From Saprospiraceae bacterium (GTDB lineage: Bacteria; Bacteroidota; Bacteroidia; Chitinophagales; Saprospiraceae): 64,000 nt of DNA. The notes below the pieces were generated by a model that saw only the letters and a list, made by a program, of their open reading frames with translations, had not been told where the DNA came from and made no database searches. Of this stretch, positions 17,293 through 25,647 are shown in pieces; position 1 is the first letter of the stretch; each line of letters opens with the position of its first letter. The translations under genes were made by a program, and so were the position numbers. The stretch is taken from the NCBI GenBank assembly GCA_016718505.1, contig JADKDE010000003.1:496001-560000 (forward strand), given 5' to 3'.

Positions 17293-17416
17293 TTTGGGCG
17301 TTTCCCCATACCTAGCGGTTTGGGGTCGGGCTGTACGAGACTTTTCTCGTCCTAGAGACGAGATCGGTCTCCCATCTTCGATGGTGAGACTATCTTCGAT
17401 ATCTCTCCCATCCCTA
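17293..17416 (-). repeat. Structured intergenic element, copy 2
   Basis: A diverged copy in the reverse orientation, beginning with GGGCGTTTCCCC and containing hairpins such as CTCGTC...GACGAG and GTCTC...GAGAC. It fills much of the gap between tatA and miaA. Confidence 0.65.
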
Positions 17417-17534
17417 ACGCAAGTTTCCTCTTATTTTCCAGTTTTATTAGTATTAGTGCCCGATATTTTATGGGACTTTCAGAAATTAGTTGGCCATTTT
17501 TCTACCAATATCGATTTCAATTTTTATTGACTGC

Positions 17535-18434
17535 ATGTCGGATTCTTCCAAAAAACTTTACGTGGTGGTCGGCCCAACAGCCGTAGGCAAAACCCAATTC
17601 GCCATCGATTTGGCATTATCGCTAGATTCTTCCATCGTCAATGCCGACAGCCGACAAGTTTACACAGAATTATCGATTGGGGTAAATAAACCCTCAAGCC
17701 ACCAATTATCCCAAGCACATCACCATCTCATAGGTCACCGAAGTATTACTTCACCTTATGACGTTTCCACTTTCGTCCAAGAAGCAACCGCTATTTTGAC
17801 CCAGGAGTTCGAAATGGCTAATACATTGGTTCTAGCAGGAGGAACAGGGCTTTATGTCAAAGCACTCCTAGAAGGTTTGGATGAAATACCAAACGTATCA
17901 GAAGATATCAAAGCCGAGCTAAATCTACGGCTCAAAGAAGTAGGTCTCGAAGACCTCACAAAAATTCTAAAAGAAAAAGATCCAGATTACTATGAAAAAG
18001 TCGATTTGGCCAATCCGCATCGAGTGCTTCGTGCTTTAGGCGTTATAGAGGCTTCTGGTACTCCTTTTAGTATTTTTTTGAATAAAAAAAACAATCCCGA
18101 GCATGTTTTCGATATCGAATATATTTATATAAACCAAGATAGAAACGAACTGCGAAAGGTTATCAATAAAAGAGTTGAGGATATGTTGGAATTAGGTCTA
18201 GAAGACGAAGTGTACTCCCTAAGAGAATATAGAGATTATGCGGCTCTTAAGACGGTTGGATATCAGGAGTGGTGGCCATATTTTGCAGGGGATATAACAC
18301 GACAAGAATGTATCGATCTGATCAAAATTAAAACAGGTCAATATGCCAAAAGGCAACAAACTTGGTTTAATAAATACATCCCCGTACCTTCACTTTCTCT
18401 TGAATCCGTATATCAAAAGTATTTAGGTCGATGA
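17535..18434 (+). CDS. miaA: tRNA dimethylallyltransferase
   Basis: 299 residues from the ATG at 17535; the frame is open from 17490 but the extension is not conserved. P-loop GPTAVGKT at residues 13-20, the NADSRQVY motif, LAGGTGLYVKALLEG, and the C-terminal KTVGYQEWWPYF and KTGQYAKRQQTWFNK motifs are all present. It transfers dimethylallyl to A37 of tRNAs reading UNN codons. It overlaps the next gene by 4 nt (ATGA). Confidence 0.95.
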   Translation: MSDSSKKLYVVVGPTAVGKTQFAIDLALSLDSSIVNADSRQVYTELSIGVNKPSSHQLSQAHHHLIGHRSITSPYDVSTFVQEATAILTQEFEMANTLVLAGGTGLYVKALLEGLDEIPNVSEDIKAELNLRLKEVGLEDLTKILKEKDPDYYEKVDLANPHRVLRALGVIEASGTPFSIFLNKKNNPEHVFDIEYIYINQDRNELRKVINKRVEDMLELGLEDEVYSLREYRDYAALKTVGYQEWWPYFAGDITRQECIDLIKIKTGQYAKRQQTWFNKYIPVPSLSLESVYQKYLGR

Positions 18435-19711
18435 ATCAAAAGAAACCAAGCGAGCATCAAATGAACTTCACTACCATCGTCTTAGCTGGAGGTATGGGAA
18501 CCAGATTGCAGTCCGTAGTGGCCGATCGCCCAAAACCCATGGCTTTGATCAATGGCAAACCATTTTTAGCCTACTTGCTTGAAAACTTAATCCAACAAGG
18601 GGCTGACGAAATCATCTTGGCAGTTGGGCATATGTCCGAAATCATAGCAGGTTATTTTCAGGACAGGTATTTGGATATAACTATCAAATACAGTTACGAG
18701 GATGAACTTTTAGGTACTGGTGGAGCCATCAGACAGGCTTTATCTCATTCTTCACAGTCCACAAATATCGTTCTAAATGGGGATTCTTGGCTGGACATGG
18801 ATTATCAAACTTTGTTGGAAGAAAAGACGGACAAAGACACCCCAATGCGCCTTGTTTTGACTCCTATGACTAATTTTGATCGATATGGAACCGTCACCTT
18901 CGATGAATCGGGGTTGGTTCAGTCATTCCAAGAAAAACAATTCAAGGAGGCGGGATACATCAATGCGGGAATCTACTTAATCGACCGCGAGTGGTATCTT
19001 GCCCATAGCCCAATCGGCAAGTTTTCCCTTGAAACAGAACTCTTACCCAAGATGGTAGATCTCGGCCTTCTCCGTGCTACCGTTTTCCAAGGATTTTTTA
19101 TAGATATAGGCATACCAGAAGACTATCTGAGAGCAAAAAAAATGTTCCTAGGAGCTTGGACCAATGCCGCACCATGGTTCCTCTTCTTAGACAGAGATGG
19201 CGTCATCAACGAGAGAATCCCTAACCATTATATTCAAAATACAGAGGAATTCAAATGGTGTCCAGGCAACCCAGAGGCCATCGCTGCCTTATCTAAAATG
19301 GCTGAAAGAACATTCGTGGTAACCAATCAAGCTGGCATTGGCAAAAAAATACTATCCGAAGAGAACTTGGAAAAAATCCACGGATACCTCATTAAAGAAG
19401 TCGCCTCCTTAGGTGGCACTCTGGATGGTGTATTTTATTGCCCACACCTGACATCTGAACTATGTGACTGTAGAAAACCACAAATAGGCCTGGGATATAA
19501 GGCTTCAGAGTTCTTTCCAGAAATCGATTTTAAGAGATCTATTATGGTTGGAGATTCCATTTCGGATATTCAATTCGGTCAAAAGCTGGGCATGGTAACT
19601 GTTTTGATACATACCAAATCCGATGAATACGATGCCAACAGCATACAAATAGCCGACATACAATGCGATTCTTTGGCTGATTTAGTAGATTTGATTTCTA
19701 TTTCGAAATAA
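18431..19711 (+). CDS. Fused sugar-phosphate nucleotidyltransferase and HAD heptose-bisphosphate phosphatase-like protein
   Basis: A 426-residue two-domain protein. Residues about 10-240 form a nucleotidyltransferase (VLAGGMGTRLQSVVADRPKPMALINGKPF, GTGGAI, LNGDSWLD) closest in pattern to HddC, D-glycero-alpha-D-manno-heptose-1-phosphate guanylyltransferase. Residues about 250-426 form a GmhB-like HAD phosphatase (LDRDGVINE, VVTNQAGIGKK, zinc loop CPHLTSELCDC, VGDSISDIQFG). The fusion would combine dephosphorylation of heptose 1,7-bisphosphate with nucleotide activation. No other heptose gene lies nearby, so the substrate is inferred. An internal ATG at 18461 is an alternative start. Confidence 0.8.
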   Translation: MNQKKPSEHQMNFTTIVLAGGMGTRLQSVVADRPKPMALINGKPFLAYLLENLIQQGADEIILAVGHMSEIIAGYFQDRYLDITIKYSYEDELLGTGGAIRQALSHSSQSTNIVLNGDSWLDMDYQTLLEEKTDKDTPMRLVLTPMTNFDRYGTVTFDESGLVQSFQEKQFKEAGYINAGIYLIDREWYLAHSPIGKFSLETELLPKMVDLGLLRATVFQGFFIDIGIPEDYLRAKKMFLGAWTNAAPWFLFLDRDGVINERIPNHYIQNTEEFKWCPGNPEAIAALSKMAERTFVVTNQAGIGKKILSEENLEKIHGYLIKEVASLGGTLDGVFYCPHLTSELCDCRKPQIGLGYKASEFFPEIDFKRSIMVGDSISDIQFGQKLGMVTVLIHTKSDEYDANSIQIADIQCDSLADLVDLISISK

Positions 19712-19752
19712 AAAATTGAATTGTCTAAGCAATATTTTCAGAAAACTAACAG

Positions 19753-21864
19753 ATGAAGGATAAAAAATTACTTTTAGAACAGACAAAAACACTCTTATCT
19801 AGGCTCGCTGAAACACAAGAGGGGTCATTTTCCAAAAATGATATGGACGAACTGGTGGATGTTTTACATTTTCATGAAAATCAATATTATATCCAAGACA
19901 GTCCCCTGATTGCTGATTATGAATACGATAGACTATACAAGTATTTAGAACAAAAAGAACTTGAAAATCCATCGCTGAAACGAATAGACTCCCCTACGCA
20001 AAGAGTCAGTGTGGATCTCATTTCTGAGTTCAATTCGGTGCCGCATCTGAGCCCAATGCTATCTTTGGCCAATAGTTATGATGCCGATGATCTAAAAGAC
20101 TTCGATGCCCAAGTAAAAAAGTGGACGGGAACTGAAAACCAAACCTTGCAATATGCGGTGGAACCAAAATACGATGGTGGCACCATTTGCTTGGTTTATG
20201 ATGAAGATATTTTGGTTAGAGCGGCCACCAGGGGCAATGGTACCCTTGGCGAAGAAATGACACACAACGCTAAGCGGATGAATACCATCCCGCTCAGAGC
20301 TCTATTTTCAAAGTATGGCATAAAAAAAGTAGAACTCAGAGGCGAAGCGCTCATCCCTTTAGATAAATTCAAAGAAGTCAATGCACAGCGGGAAAAGGAG
20401 GGCCTTGAAATATTGGCCAATCCCAGAAATGCCGCCACAGGTGCGCTGCGTGTCAAAGACAGTCGAGAAGTAAGCAAAAGAAAACTTGAAGCTTTCGTTT
20501 ACCAAATTTCATATATTGAATGGATCGACGAACCCAAGCCCTGGACCTTTCATTCCCAAGGGATAAAAATTCTTGACAGCCTTGGTTTTAAAACCCCAGA
20601 TACCAACGAAATAATCTGCCAGGGAATCGAGGAAGTCATCGCCAAGTGCGATTATTGGCAGTCGATAAGGGATGAATATGCTTATGAGATCGATGGTATG
20701 GTTGTCAAAGTTGATAACCTCGCCCTACAAGAAGAAAGCGGTTATACGGCCCATCATCCTAGATGGGCGATTGCCTATAAATTCAAGGCGAAACAAGCGA
20801 CCAGCAAGCTTTTGCAAGTAGAATTTCAAGTTGGGAAAATTGGGTCCATCACGCCCGTAGCTAAGATAGAACCCACCCCTCTAGCTGGAGTGACCGTCTC
20901 GTCCATTACACTGCACAACGAAGATTTTATTCGGTCAAAAGATTTACGAATAGGTGATACAATATTGATAGAACGAGCTGGCGATGTGATCCCCTATATA
21001 GTGAAGAGCTTTCCCGAGTACCGCACAGGGGACGAAACTTTGATTCAATTTCCCACACATTGTCCATCGTGCAATTCAGTTCTTAAGAAAAACGAATCAG
21101 AAGCTGCCTGGAAATGCGAAAACACGCTATGTCCCGCCCAAATACTCCAGAGGATAATCCACCACGCATCTAAGGATGCGATGGACATCGAAGGACTTGG
21201 AAAATCCATCATCGAGCGATTCAATGAACTGGGTTGGATTCAAAATATTGCAGACATATATCGCTTGGATTATGAAAAGATCGCAGCATTAGAAGGTTTT
21301 GGCACTAAATCTGCTGAAAATCTTAAAAATGCCATTGAAAAAGCCAAAAACAATCCCCTGCAAAGGCTTCTGTATAGTTTGTCGATCCCGTTGTTGGGGC
21401 AAAAAGCTTCTAAGACTTTGGCTCAATATGTAGAGTCCATATTCGATTTTTGTGAATGGCAAACAGAGAATTATACAGCCATCAAAGATATCGGACCAGT
21501 CCTAGCGGGTGAAATGGAGCGCTTTTTTTCGAATGAAAGTCAAGTCAATTTATTGAATGAATTGGCAGAGTTGGGTGTAAATACCCGCCAACTGGAGGAA
21601 GACAAGCCGCACCAATTCGATCAAGAAAATGCTCCCCTGCTTGGGAAAACAATACTATTCACAGGTAGCTTAAGTATAGATAGAAAAAAGGCTGAAAAAT
21701 TGGCGGAGACTGCGGGTGCGAAGAACATCAGTGCTGTGAGTAAAAATCTAAACATACTCGTAGTTGGGGAAAATGCCGGTTCCAAACTGACCAAGGCACA
21801 AAGTCTTGGCACGGTTGTGATTTGGACCGAAGATGAGTTTTTAGAGGCGATAAATTATAAATAA
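19753..21864 (+). CDS. ligA: NAD-dependent DNA ligase
   Basis: 703 residues, full length. Domain Ia with YYIQDSPLIADYEYDRL, adenylation domain with the nucleophile Lys139 in VEPKYDGG, OB fold (VGKIGSITPVAKIEP), four-Cys zinc site (CPSC ... CENTLCPAQ), HhH repeats and a C-terminal BRCT domain (GKTILFTGSLSIDRKKAE). It seals nicks in replication and repair. Confidence 0.97.
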   Translation: MKDKKLLLEQTKTLLSRLAETQEGSFSKNDMDELVDVLHFHENQYYIQDSPLIADYEYDRLYKYLEQKELENPSLKRIDSPTQRVSVDLISEFNSVPHLSPMLSLANSYDADDLKDFDAQVKKWTGTENQTLQYAVEPKYDGGTICLVYDEDILVRAATRGNGTLGEEMTHNAKRMNTIPLRALFSKYGIKKVELRGEALIPLDKFKEVNAQREKEGLEILANPRNAATGALRVKDSREVSKRKLEAFVYQISYIEWIDEPKPWTFHSQGIKILDSLGFKTPDTNEIICQGIEEVIAKCDYWQSIRDEYAYEIDGMVVKVDNLALQEESGYTAHHPRWAIAYKFKAKQATSKLLQVEFQVGKIGSITPVAKIEPTPLAGVTVSSITLHNEDFIRSKDLRIGDTILIERAGDVIPYIVKSFPEYRTGDETLIQFPTHCPSCNSVLKKNESEAAWKCENTLCPAQILQRIIHHASKDAMDIEGLGKSIIERFNELGWIQNIADIYRLDYEKIAALEGFGTKSAENLKNAIEKAKNNPLQRLLYSLSIPLLGQKASKTLAQYVESIFDFCEWQTENYTAIKDIGPVLAGEMERFFSNESQVNLLNELAELGVNTRQLEEDKPHQFDQENAPLLGKTILFTGSLSIDRKKAEKLAETAGAKNISAVSKNLNILVVGENAGSKLTKAQSLGTVVIWTEDEFLEAINYK

Positions 21865-21946
21865 ACCAAAAGCACAAACATTAATGGTGTAAATATTGTA
21901 TTAAATACCAATTCAAAGAACAGAAACAAAAAAATCAAAAGAAAAC

Positions 21947-22492
21947 ATGGCGGATACGGAGAAAATACAAGTTAGTGATTTGAGTTTTATAGGTTATATC
22001 AACAAAGAAGAAATCCAAGCAAAGGTTTCTGAAATTGCAGCGAGGTTGAATGAAGATTATGCCGATAAAAATCCCATGTTTTTGGTCATCTTGAATGGTG
22101 CGTTTATTTTTGCGGCTGATCTCATCAGGCAGTTTAACCACGATTGCGAAGTTAATTTTATTAGAATAAAATCCTACCATAATACGGAATCTACGGGCAA
22201 TGTAGAAATATTCATGCCTCATGAAATCCCCTTCGAAGGCAGGCATATTGTTATCGTGGAAGATATCATTGATACTGGAAATACCATGGCTGCATTTTTG
22301 CCAGTTTTGCATTCAAAAAATCCAGCTTCGGTATCTATTTGTGCATTCTTAGTAAAGCCTGAAGCACATATGCACGATATCAAGACCGAGTATCCAGGTT
22401 TCGTAATTCCGAAAAAATTTGTCCTTGGCTATGGCCTTGATTACAATGGCTTGGGCAGAAATTTGGCCGATTTATATCAATTGTCAAAATAA
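21947..22492 (+). CDS. hpt: Hypoxanthine phosphoribosyltransferase
   Basis: A 181-residue type I phosphoribosyltransferase. The PRPP-binding loop VIVEDIIDTGNTM is at about residues 102-114; VILNGAF near residue 57 and the C-terminal FVLGYGLDYNGLGRNL segment are typical of bacterial HPRT. It salvages hypoxanthine and guanine. Confidence 0.93.
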   Translation: MADTEKIQVSDLSFIGYINKEEIQAKVSEIAARLNEDYADKNPMFLVILNGAFIFAADLIRQFNHDCEVNFIRIKSYHNTESTGNVEIFMPHEIPFEGRHIVIVEDIIDTGNTMAAFLPVLHSKNPASVSICAFLVKPEAHMHDIKTEYPGFVIPKKFVLGYGLDYNGLGRNLADLYQLSK

Positions 22493-22512
22493 TTCTACCT
22501 AGTAAAAAAGCA

Positions 22513-22658
22513 ACAGAGCGCATGAGCGGGTGGAGTGGTCTCGTCCTAACGAATCACAAATGAGGAGGGACGTGAGTCTCGACTGCAAGGCGAGACGGAA
22601 CCCACGCAACACGCGACCCCAAACTCGTCTTTAGACGAGAGCAGGGGGCATGCCCAAA
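22513..22658 (+). repeat. Structured intergenic element, copy 3
   Basis: One of the best preserved copies. It has GTCC...GGAC, GTCTCG-ACTGCAAG-GCGAGAC and CTCGTCT-TTA-GACGAG hairpins between the conserved cores, ending in GGGGGCATGCCCAAA. It occupies the hpt-MBL gap. Confidence 0.85.
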
Positions 22659-22672
22659 TCCTAAAAATAGCT

Positions 22673-22680
22673 TACTTTTG
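22673..22680 (+). promoter_or_regulatory. -7 element for the MBL hydrolase gene
   Basis: TACTTTTG, directly after structured element copy 3 and 20 nt before the TTG start. Confidence 0.45.
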
Positions 22681-22699
22681 TGTATAAAATAATCTTATT

Positions 22700-23470
22700 T
22701 TGTCTAGACAATTAATGCTTTTGGGCACAGGAACTTCACAAGGCGTCCCTATCATCGGGTGTGACTGCGAAATTTGTGTATCTACCGATCCTGCGGACAA
22801 ACGACTCAGGACTTCGGCGCTTTATTCTGAAAATGGCGTAAACATTTTGATCGATGTGGGCCCAGATACGCGGCAGCAACTGTTGAGAGCAGGGATATCA
22901 CACCTCGACGCCATCATCCTCACGCACGAACACAACGACCACATCATAGGTCTCGATGAAATCCGGCCATTCAATCATCGGCAAAAAAAAGCGATGCCGA
23001 TCTATGCGTTAAAAAGGGTTTTTGATGAACTTTCGAAGAGGTTCAATTACGTTTTCGATCCAGAGCCATACCCTGGCGCACCAAAAATCGAAGTACATGA
23101 AATTAAACCGTATGAACGATTTGAGATAAAAGGTGTCTCTATTATGCCCCTGTTGATCATGCATGGAGACTTGCCGATTTTAGGGTTTAGATTTGAAAAT
23201 ATTAGCTATATCACAGACGCGAAAATAATACCGACCAAAAGTTTAGAATTGGTCAAAAATACGCCACATCTAGTACTCAATGCGCTGCATCACGTACCCC
23301 ACAATATGCATCTGAATTTGATTGAAGCCCTTGATCTTGTGAAGGTTATAAATCCTGGAAAAACGTATTTGACTCATATGAGCCACAAGATGGGACTTAG
23401 TAAAGTGATACAACCCCAATTGCCCGATGACGTCGAATTGGGTCGAGATGGACTATTAATTATCTGCTAA
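22700..23470 (+). CDS. Metallo-beta-lactamase-fold hydrolase (PhnP-like)
   Basis: 256 residues from a TTG start; an ATG at 22715 would leave only two residues before the first beta strand (LLGTGTSQGVP). Zinc ligands in LTHEHNDHIIG (HxHxDH), LIMHGD, YITDAK and the C-terminal THMSH. The CDCEIC segment near residue 25 is the extra metal site of PhnP-like phosphodiesterases. The likely activity is cyclic phosphodiester hydrolysis; substrate unproven. Confidence 0.88.
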   Translation: MSRQLMLLGTGTSQGVPIIGCDCEICVSTDPADKRLRTSALYSENGVNILIDVGPDTRQQLLRAGISHLDAIILTHEHNDHIIGLDEIRPFNHRQKKAMPIYALKRVFDELSKRFNYVFDPEPYPGAPKIEVHEIKPYERFEIKGVSIMPLLIMHGDLPILGFRFENISYITDAKIIPTKSLELVKNTPHLVLNALHHVPHNMHLNLIEALDLVKVINPGKTYLTHMSHKMGLSKVIQPQLPDDVELGRDGLLIIC

Positions 23471-23506
23471 ATTCCTTAAATTTGCCAATAAATAAATAAA
23501 GTCAAT

Positions 23507-24382
23507 ATGTTTGAAATAGACCCGAAGACAATATCTACTAAGGACTTGCATCAATATTTGTTGGCTTCAGTAGCGCCTCGTCCTATCGCATTTGTGAGTA
23601 CGGTTGACAAGGATGGAAATAAAAATTTGGCTCCATTTAGCTTTTTTAATGCCTTCAGCAGCAATCCGCCCATACTGGTATTTAGTAGCAATAGGAGGGT
23701 TGAAAACAATACCACAAAGGATACGCTCAGAAATGTCATCGATACGAAAGAATGTGTCATAAATGTGGTTTCACATCGGATAGTAAGGCAGATGACCTTG
23801 GCCTCGATAGAGTATGATAGCTCCATCAGTGAATTCGAAAAGGCTGGTCTGACGCCTATCCCATCCAAATTGGTCAAACCATTTAGGGTAGCTGAATCTC
23901 CCGTACAGATGGAGTGTAAAGTTGAGGATATCATAGCCTTGGGCAAAGAAGGAGGAGCTGGACATTTGATCATTTGCAACGTAGTTTGGATGCATATAGA
24001 CCCCTTGGTATTGGATGATGAAAATAGGATAGATGTGCACAAAATAGACCTAATGGGACGAATGGGTAGGGCATTTTATACTAGGGCAAGCGGAAGCAGT
24101 ATCTCGAAAATAAATCAACCTTTTAAGCAAATGGGAGTCGGTTTTGATACCCTGCCACTGAGCATAAAAGCCAATCCATATTTGCGAGGAAACCAAATAG
24201 CCGAGATAGCAGCCTTAGAAGAAGTTCCGGGAGAAGAATTTGTAAATAACTACTTAGTCAAGGATGAACAATACATGCGAATAAAAGGAGATGGCAATTT
24301 TGAAACATTGTCCGCTTACGCTGGTTTACTTATAGGCGAAGGCAAAATCAGAGAAGCTTACGCCATATTAAAGGATATTTAA
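23507..24382 (+). CDS. Flavin reductase-like FMN-binding split-barrel protein
   Basis: A 291-residue protein with the flavoredoxin signature LLASVAPRPIAFVSTVDKDGNKNLAPFSFFNAFSSNPPILVFS in the first 60 residues, typical of FMN-binding split-barrel flavin reductases, and a C-terminal extension of roughly 90 residues common in Bacteroidota members. Partner and substrate unknown. The thiolase gene follows after 21 nt, so the two are probably co-transcribed. Confidence 0.88.
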   Translation: MFEIDPKTISTKDLHQYLLASVAPRPIAFVSTVDKDGNKNLAPFSFFNAFSSNPPILVFSSNRRVENNTTKDTLRNVIDTKECVINVVSHRIVRQMTLASIEYDSSISEFEKAGLTPIPSKLVKPFRVAESPVQMECKVEDIIALGKEGGAGHLIICNVVWMHIDPLVLDDENRIDVHKIDLMGRMGRAFYTRASGSSISKINQPFKQMGVGFDTLPLSIKANPYLRGNQIAEIAALEEVPGEEFVNNYLVKDEQYMRIKGDGNFETLSAYAGLLIGEGKIREAYAILKDI

Positions 24383-24403
24383 AAATAAAAAAGAACAAAA
24401 AAT

Positions 24404-25588
24404 ATGAATTTAAAGACTGTATATATTGTAGCTGCTAAAAGGACTCCGATTGGATCATTTGGTGGAAAATTTGCAGGGTTATCTGCTACTGAATTGGGTG
24501 CAAAAGCCATCCAAGGCGCAATGGCAGCCGCCAATATCGCCAAGGACCAAGTAGATGCAGTATATATGGGAAATGTCGTATCAGCTAACCTAGGCCAAGC
24601 CCCGGCAAGGCAAGCAGCAGTTGGAGCTGGAATCGACTACGCAGCTAGATGTACCACAGTAAACAAAGTTTGTGCCAGTGGAATGAAAGCCATTGCATTA
24701 GGCTATCAAGATATCGTTTTGGGAGATGCCCAAGTAGTAGTAAGTGGAGGGATGGAATCTATGTCCAATATCCCATATTATGCCCCAAAGATGAGATGGG
24801 GTGCAAAATATGGCCATAGTGAGTTTTTGGATGGATTGCAAAAAGACGGATTGACAGATGCCTACAGTCTGACCCCAATGGGTACCTGTGCGGACGCTAC
24901 TGCTACAAAATATGAGATATCTAGGGAGGATCAAGATCGATATGCCATTCAATCATATACAAGGGCAAAAGAAGCCACCGAAAGTGGTAGATTTTTTCAA
25001 GAAATAATTCCCATATCCCTACCTCAGAAAGGCAAAGATGACCTTATCGTTTCCGAAGACGAAGAATTTCGCAATGTCAATTTTGATAAAATACCAGGAT
25101 TAAGAGCTGCTTTCTCCAAAGATGGTACCGTAACTGCCGCCAATGCTTCTACGATCAATGATGGCGCTACTGCACTTATCCTTTGCGACGAGGACTATTT
25201 GAAGGCACATAATCTCAAGCCCTTGGCTAAAATCCTAGCCTATGGAGAGGCTGAACACGAACCTGAATGGTTTACAACTGCTCCCGTAAAAGCAGCTGCG
25301 GTTGCCCTTAAAAAAGCAAACCTTGCGATTTCAGATATTGATTTTTTTGAAGTAAATGAAGCTTTTGCTGTGGTTACTATGGCTTTCAATAAGGCTTATG
25401 ATCTCCCAGAATCAAAGGTAAATATCAACGGAGGTGCGGTTGCGATCGGACACCCTCTGGGCTGTTCTGGTGCAAGAATAGTTTGTACCTTGGTTCATGT
25501 TTTACAACAACAAAATGCAAAATTAGGACTCGCTGCGATATGCAATGGTGGCGGTGGGGCCTCGGCCATCATAGTTGAAAAGTGCTAA
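24404..25588 (+). CDS. Acetyl-CoA C-acetyltransferase (thiolase)
   Basis: 394 residues, normal length. Nucleophile Cys90 in NKVCASGMKA, FEVNEAFAVV, GGAVAIGHPLGCSGARI with the catalytic His, and CNGGGGASAIIVE with the second Cys. It condenses or cleaves acetoacetyl-CoA. It could feed beta-oxidation, ketone-body metabolism or the mevalonate route; a mevalonate-kinase-like gene lies at 50.2 kb. Confidence 0.93.
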   Translation: MNLKTVYIVAAKRTPIGSFGGKFAGLSATELGAKAIQGAMAAANIAKDQVDAVYMGNVVSANLGQAPARQAAVGAGIDYAARCTTVNKVCASGMKAIALGYQDIVLGDAQVVVSGGMESMSNIPYYAPKMRWGAKYGHSEFLDGLQKDGLTDAYSLTPMGTCADATATKYEISREDQDRYAIQSYTRAKEATESGRFFQEIIPISLPQKGKDDLIVSEDEEFRNVNFDKIPGLRAAFSKDGTVTAANASTINDGATALILCDEDYLKAHNLKPLAKILAYGEAEHEPEWFTTAPVKAAAVALKKANLAISDIDFFEVNEAFAVVTMAFNKAYDLPESKVNINGGAVAIGHPLGCSGARIVCTLVHVLQQQNAKLGLAAICNGGGGASAIIVEKC

Positions 25589-25647
25589 TATTATAAAAAT
25601 TTAAAATTCCTTGGTAACAATATATTAAAGTAAAGTATCTTTACTTT

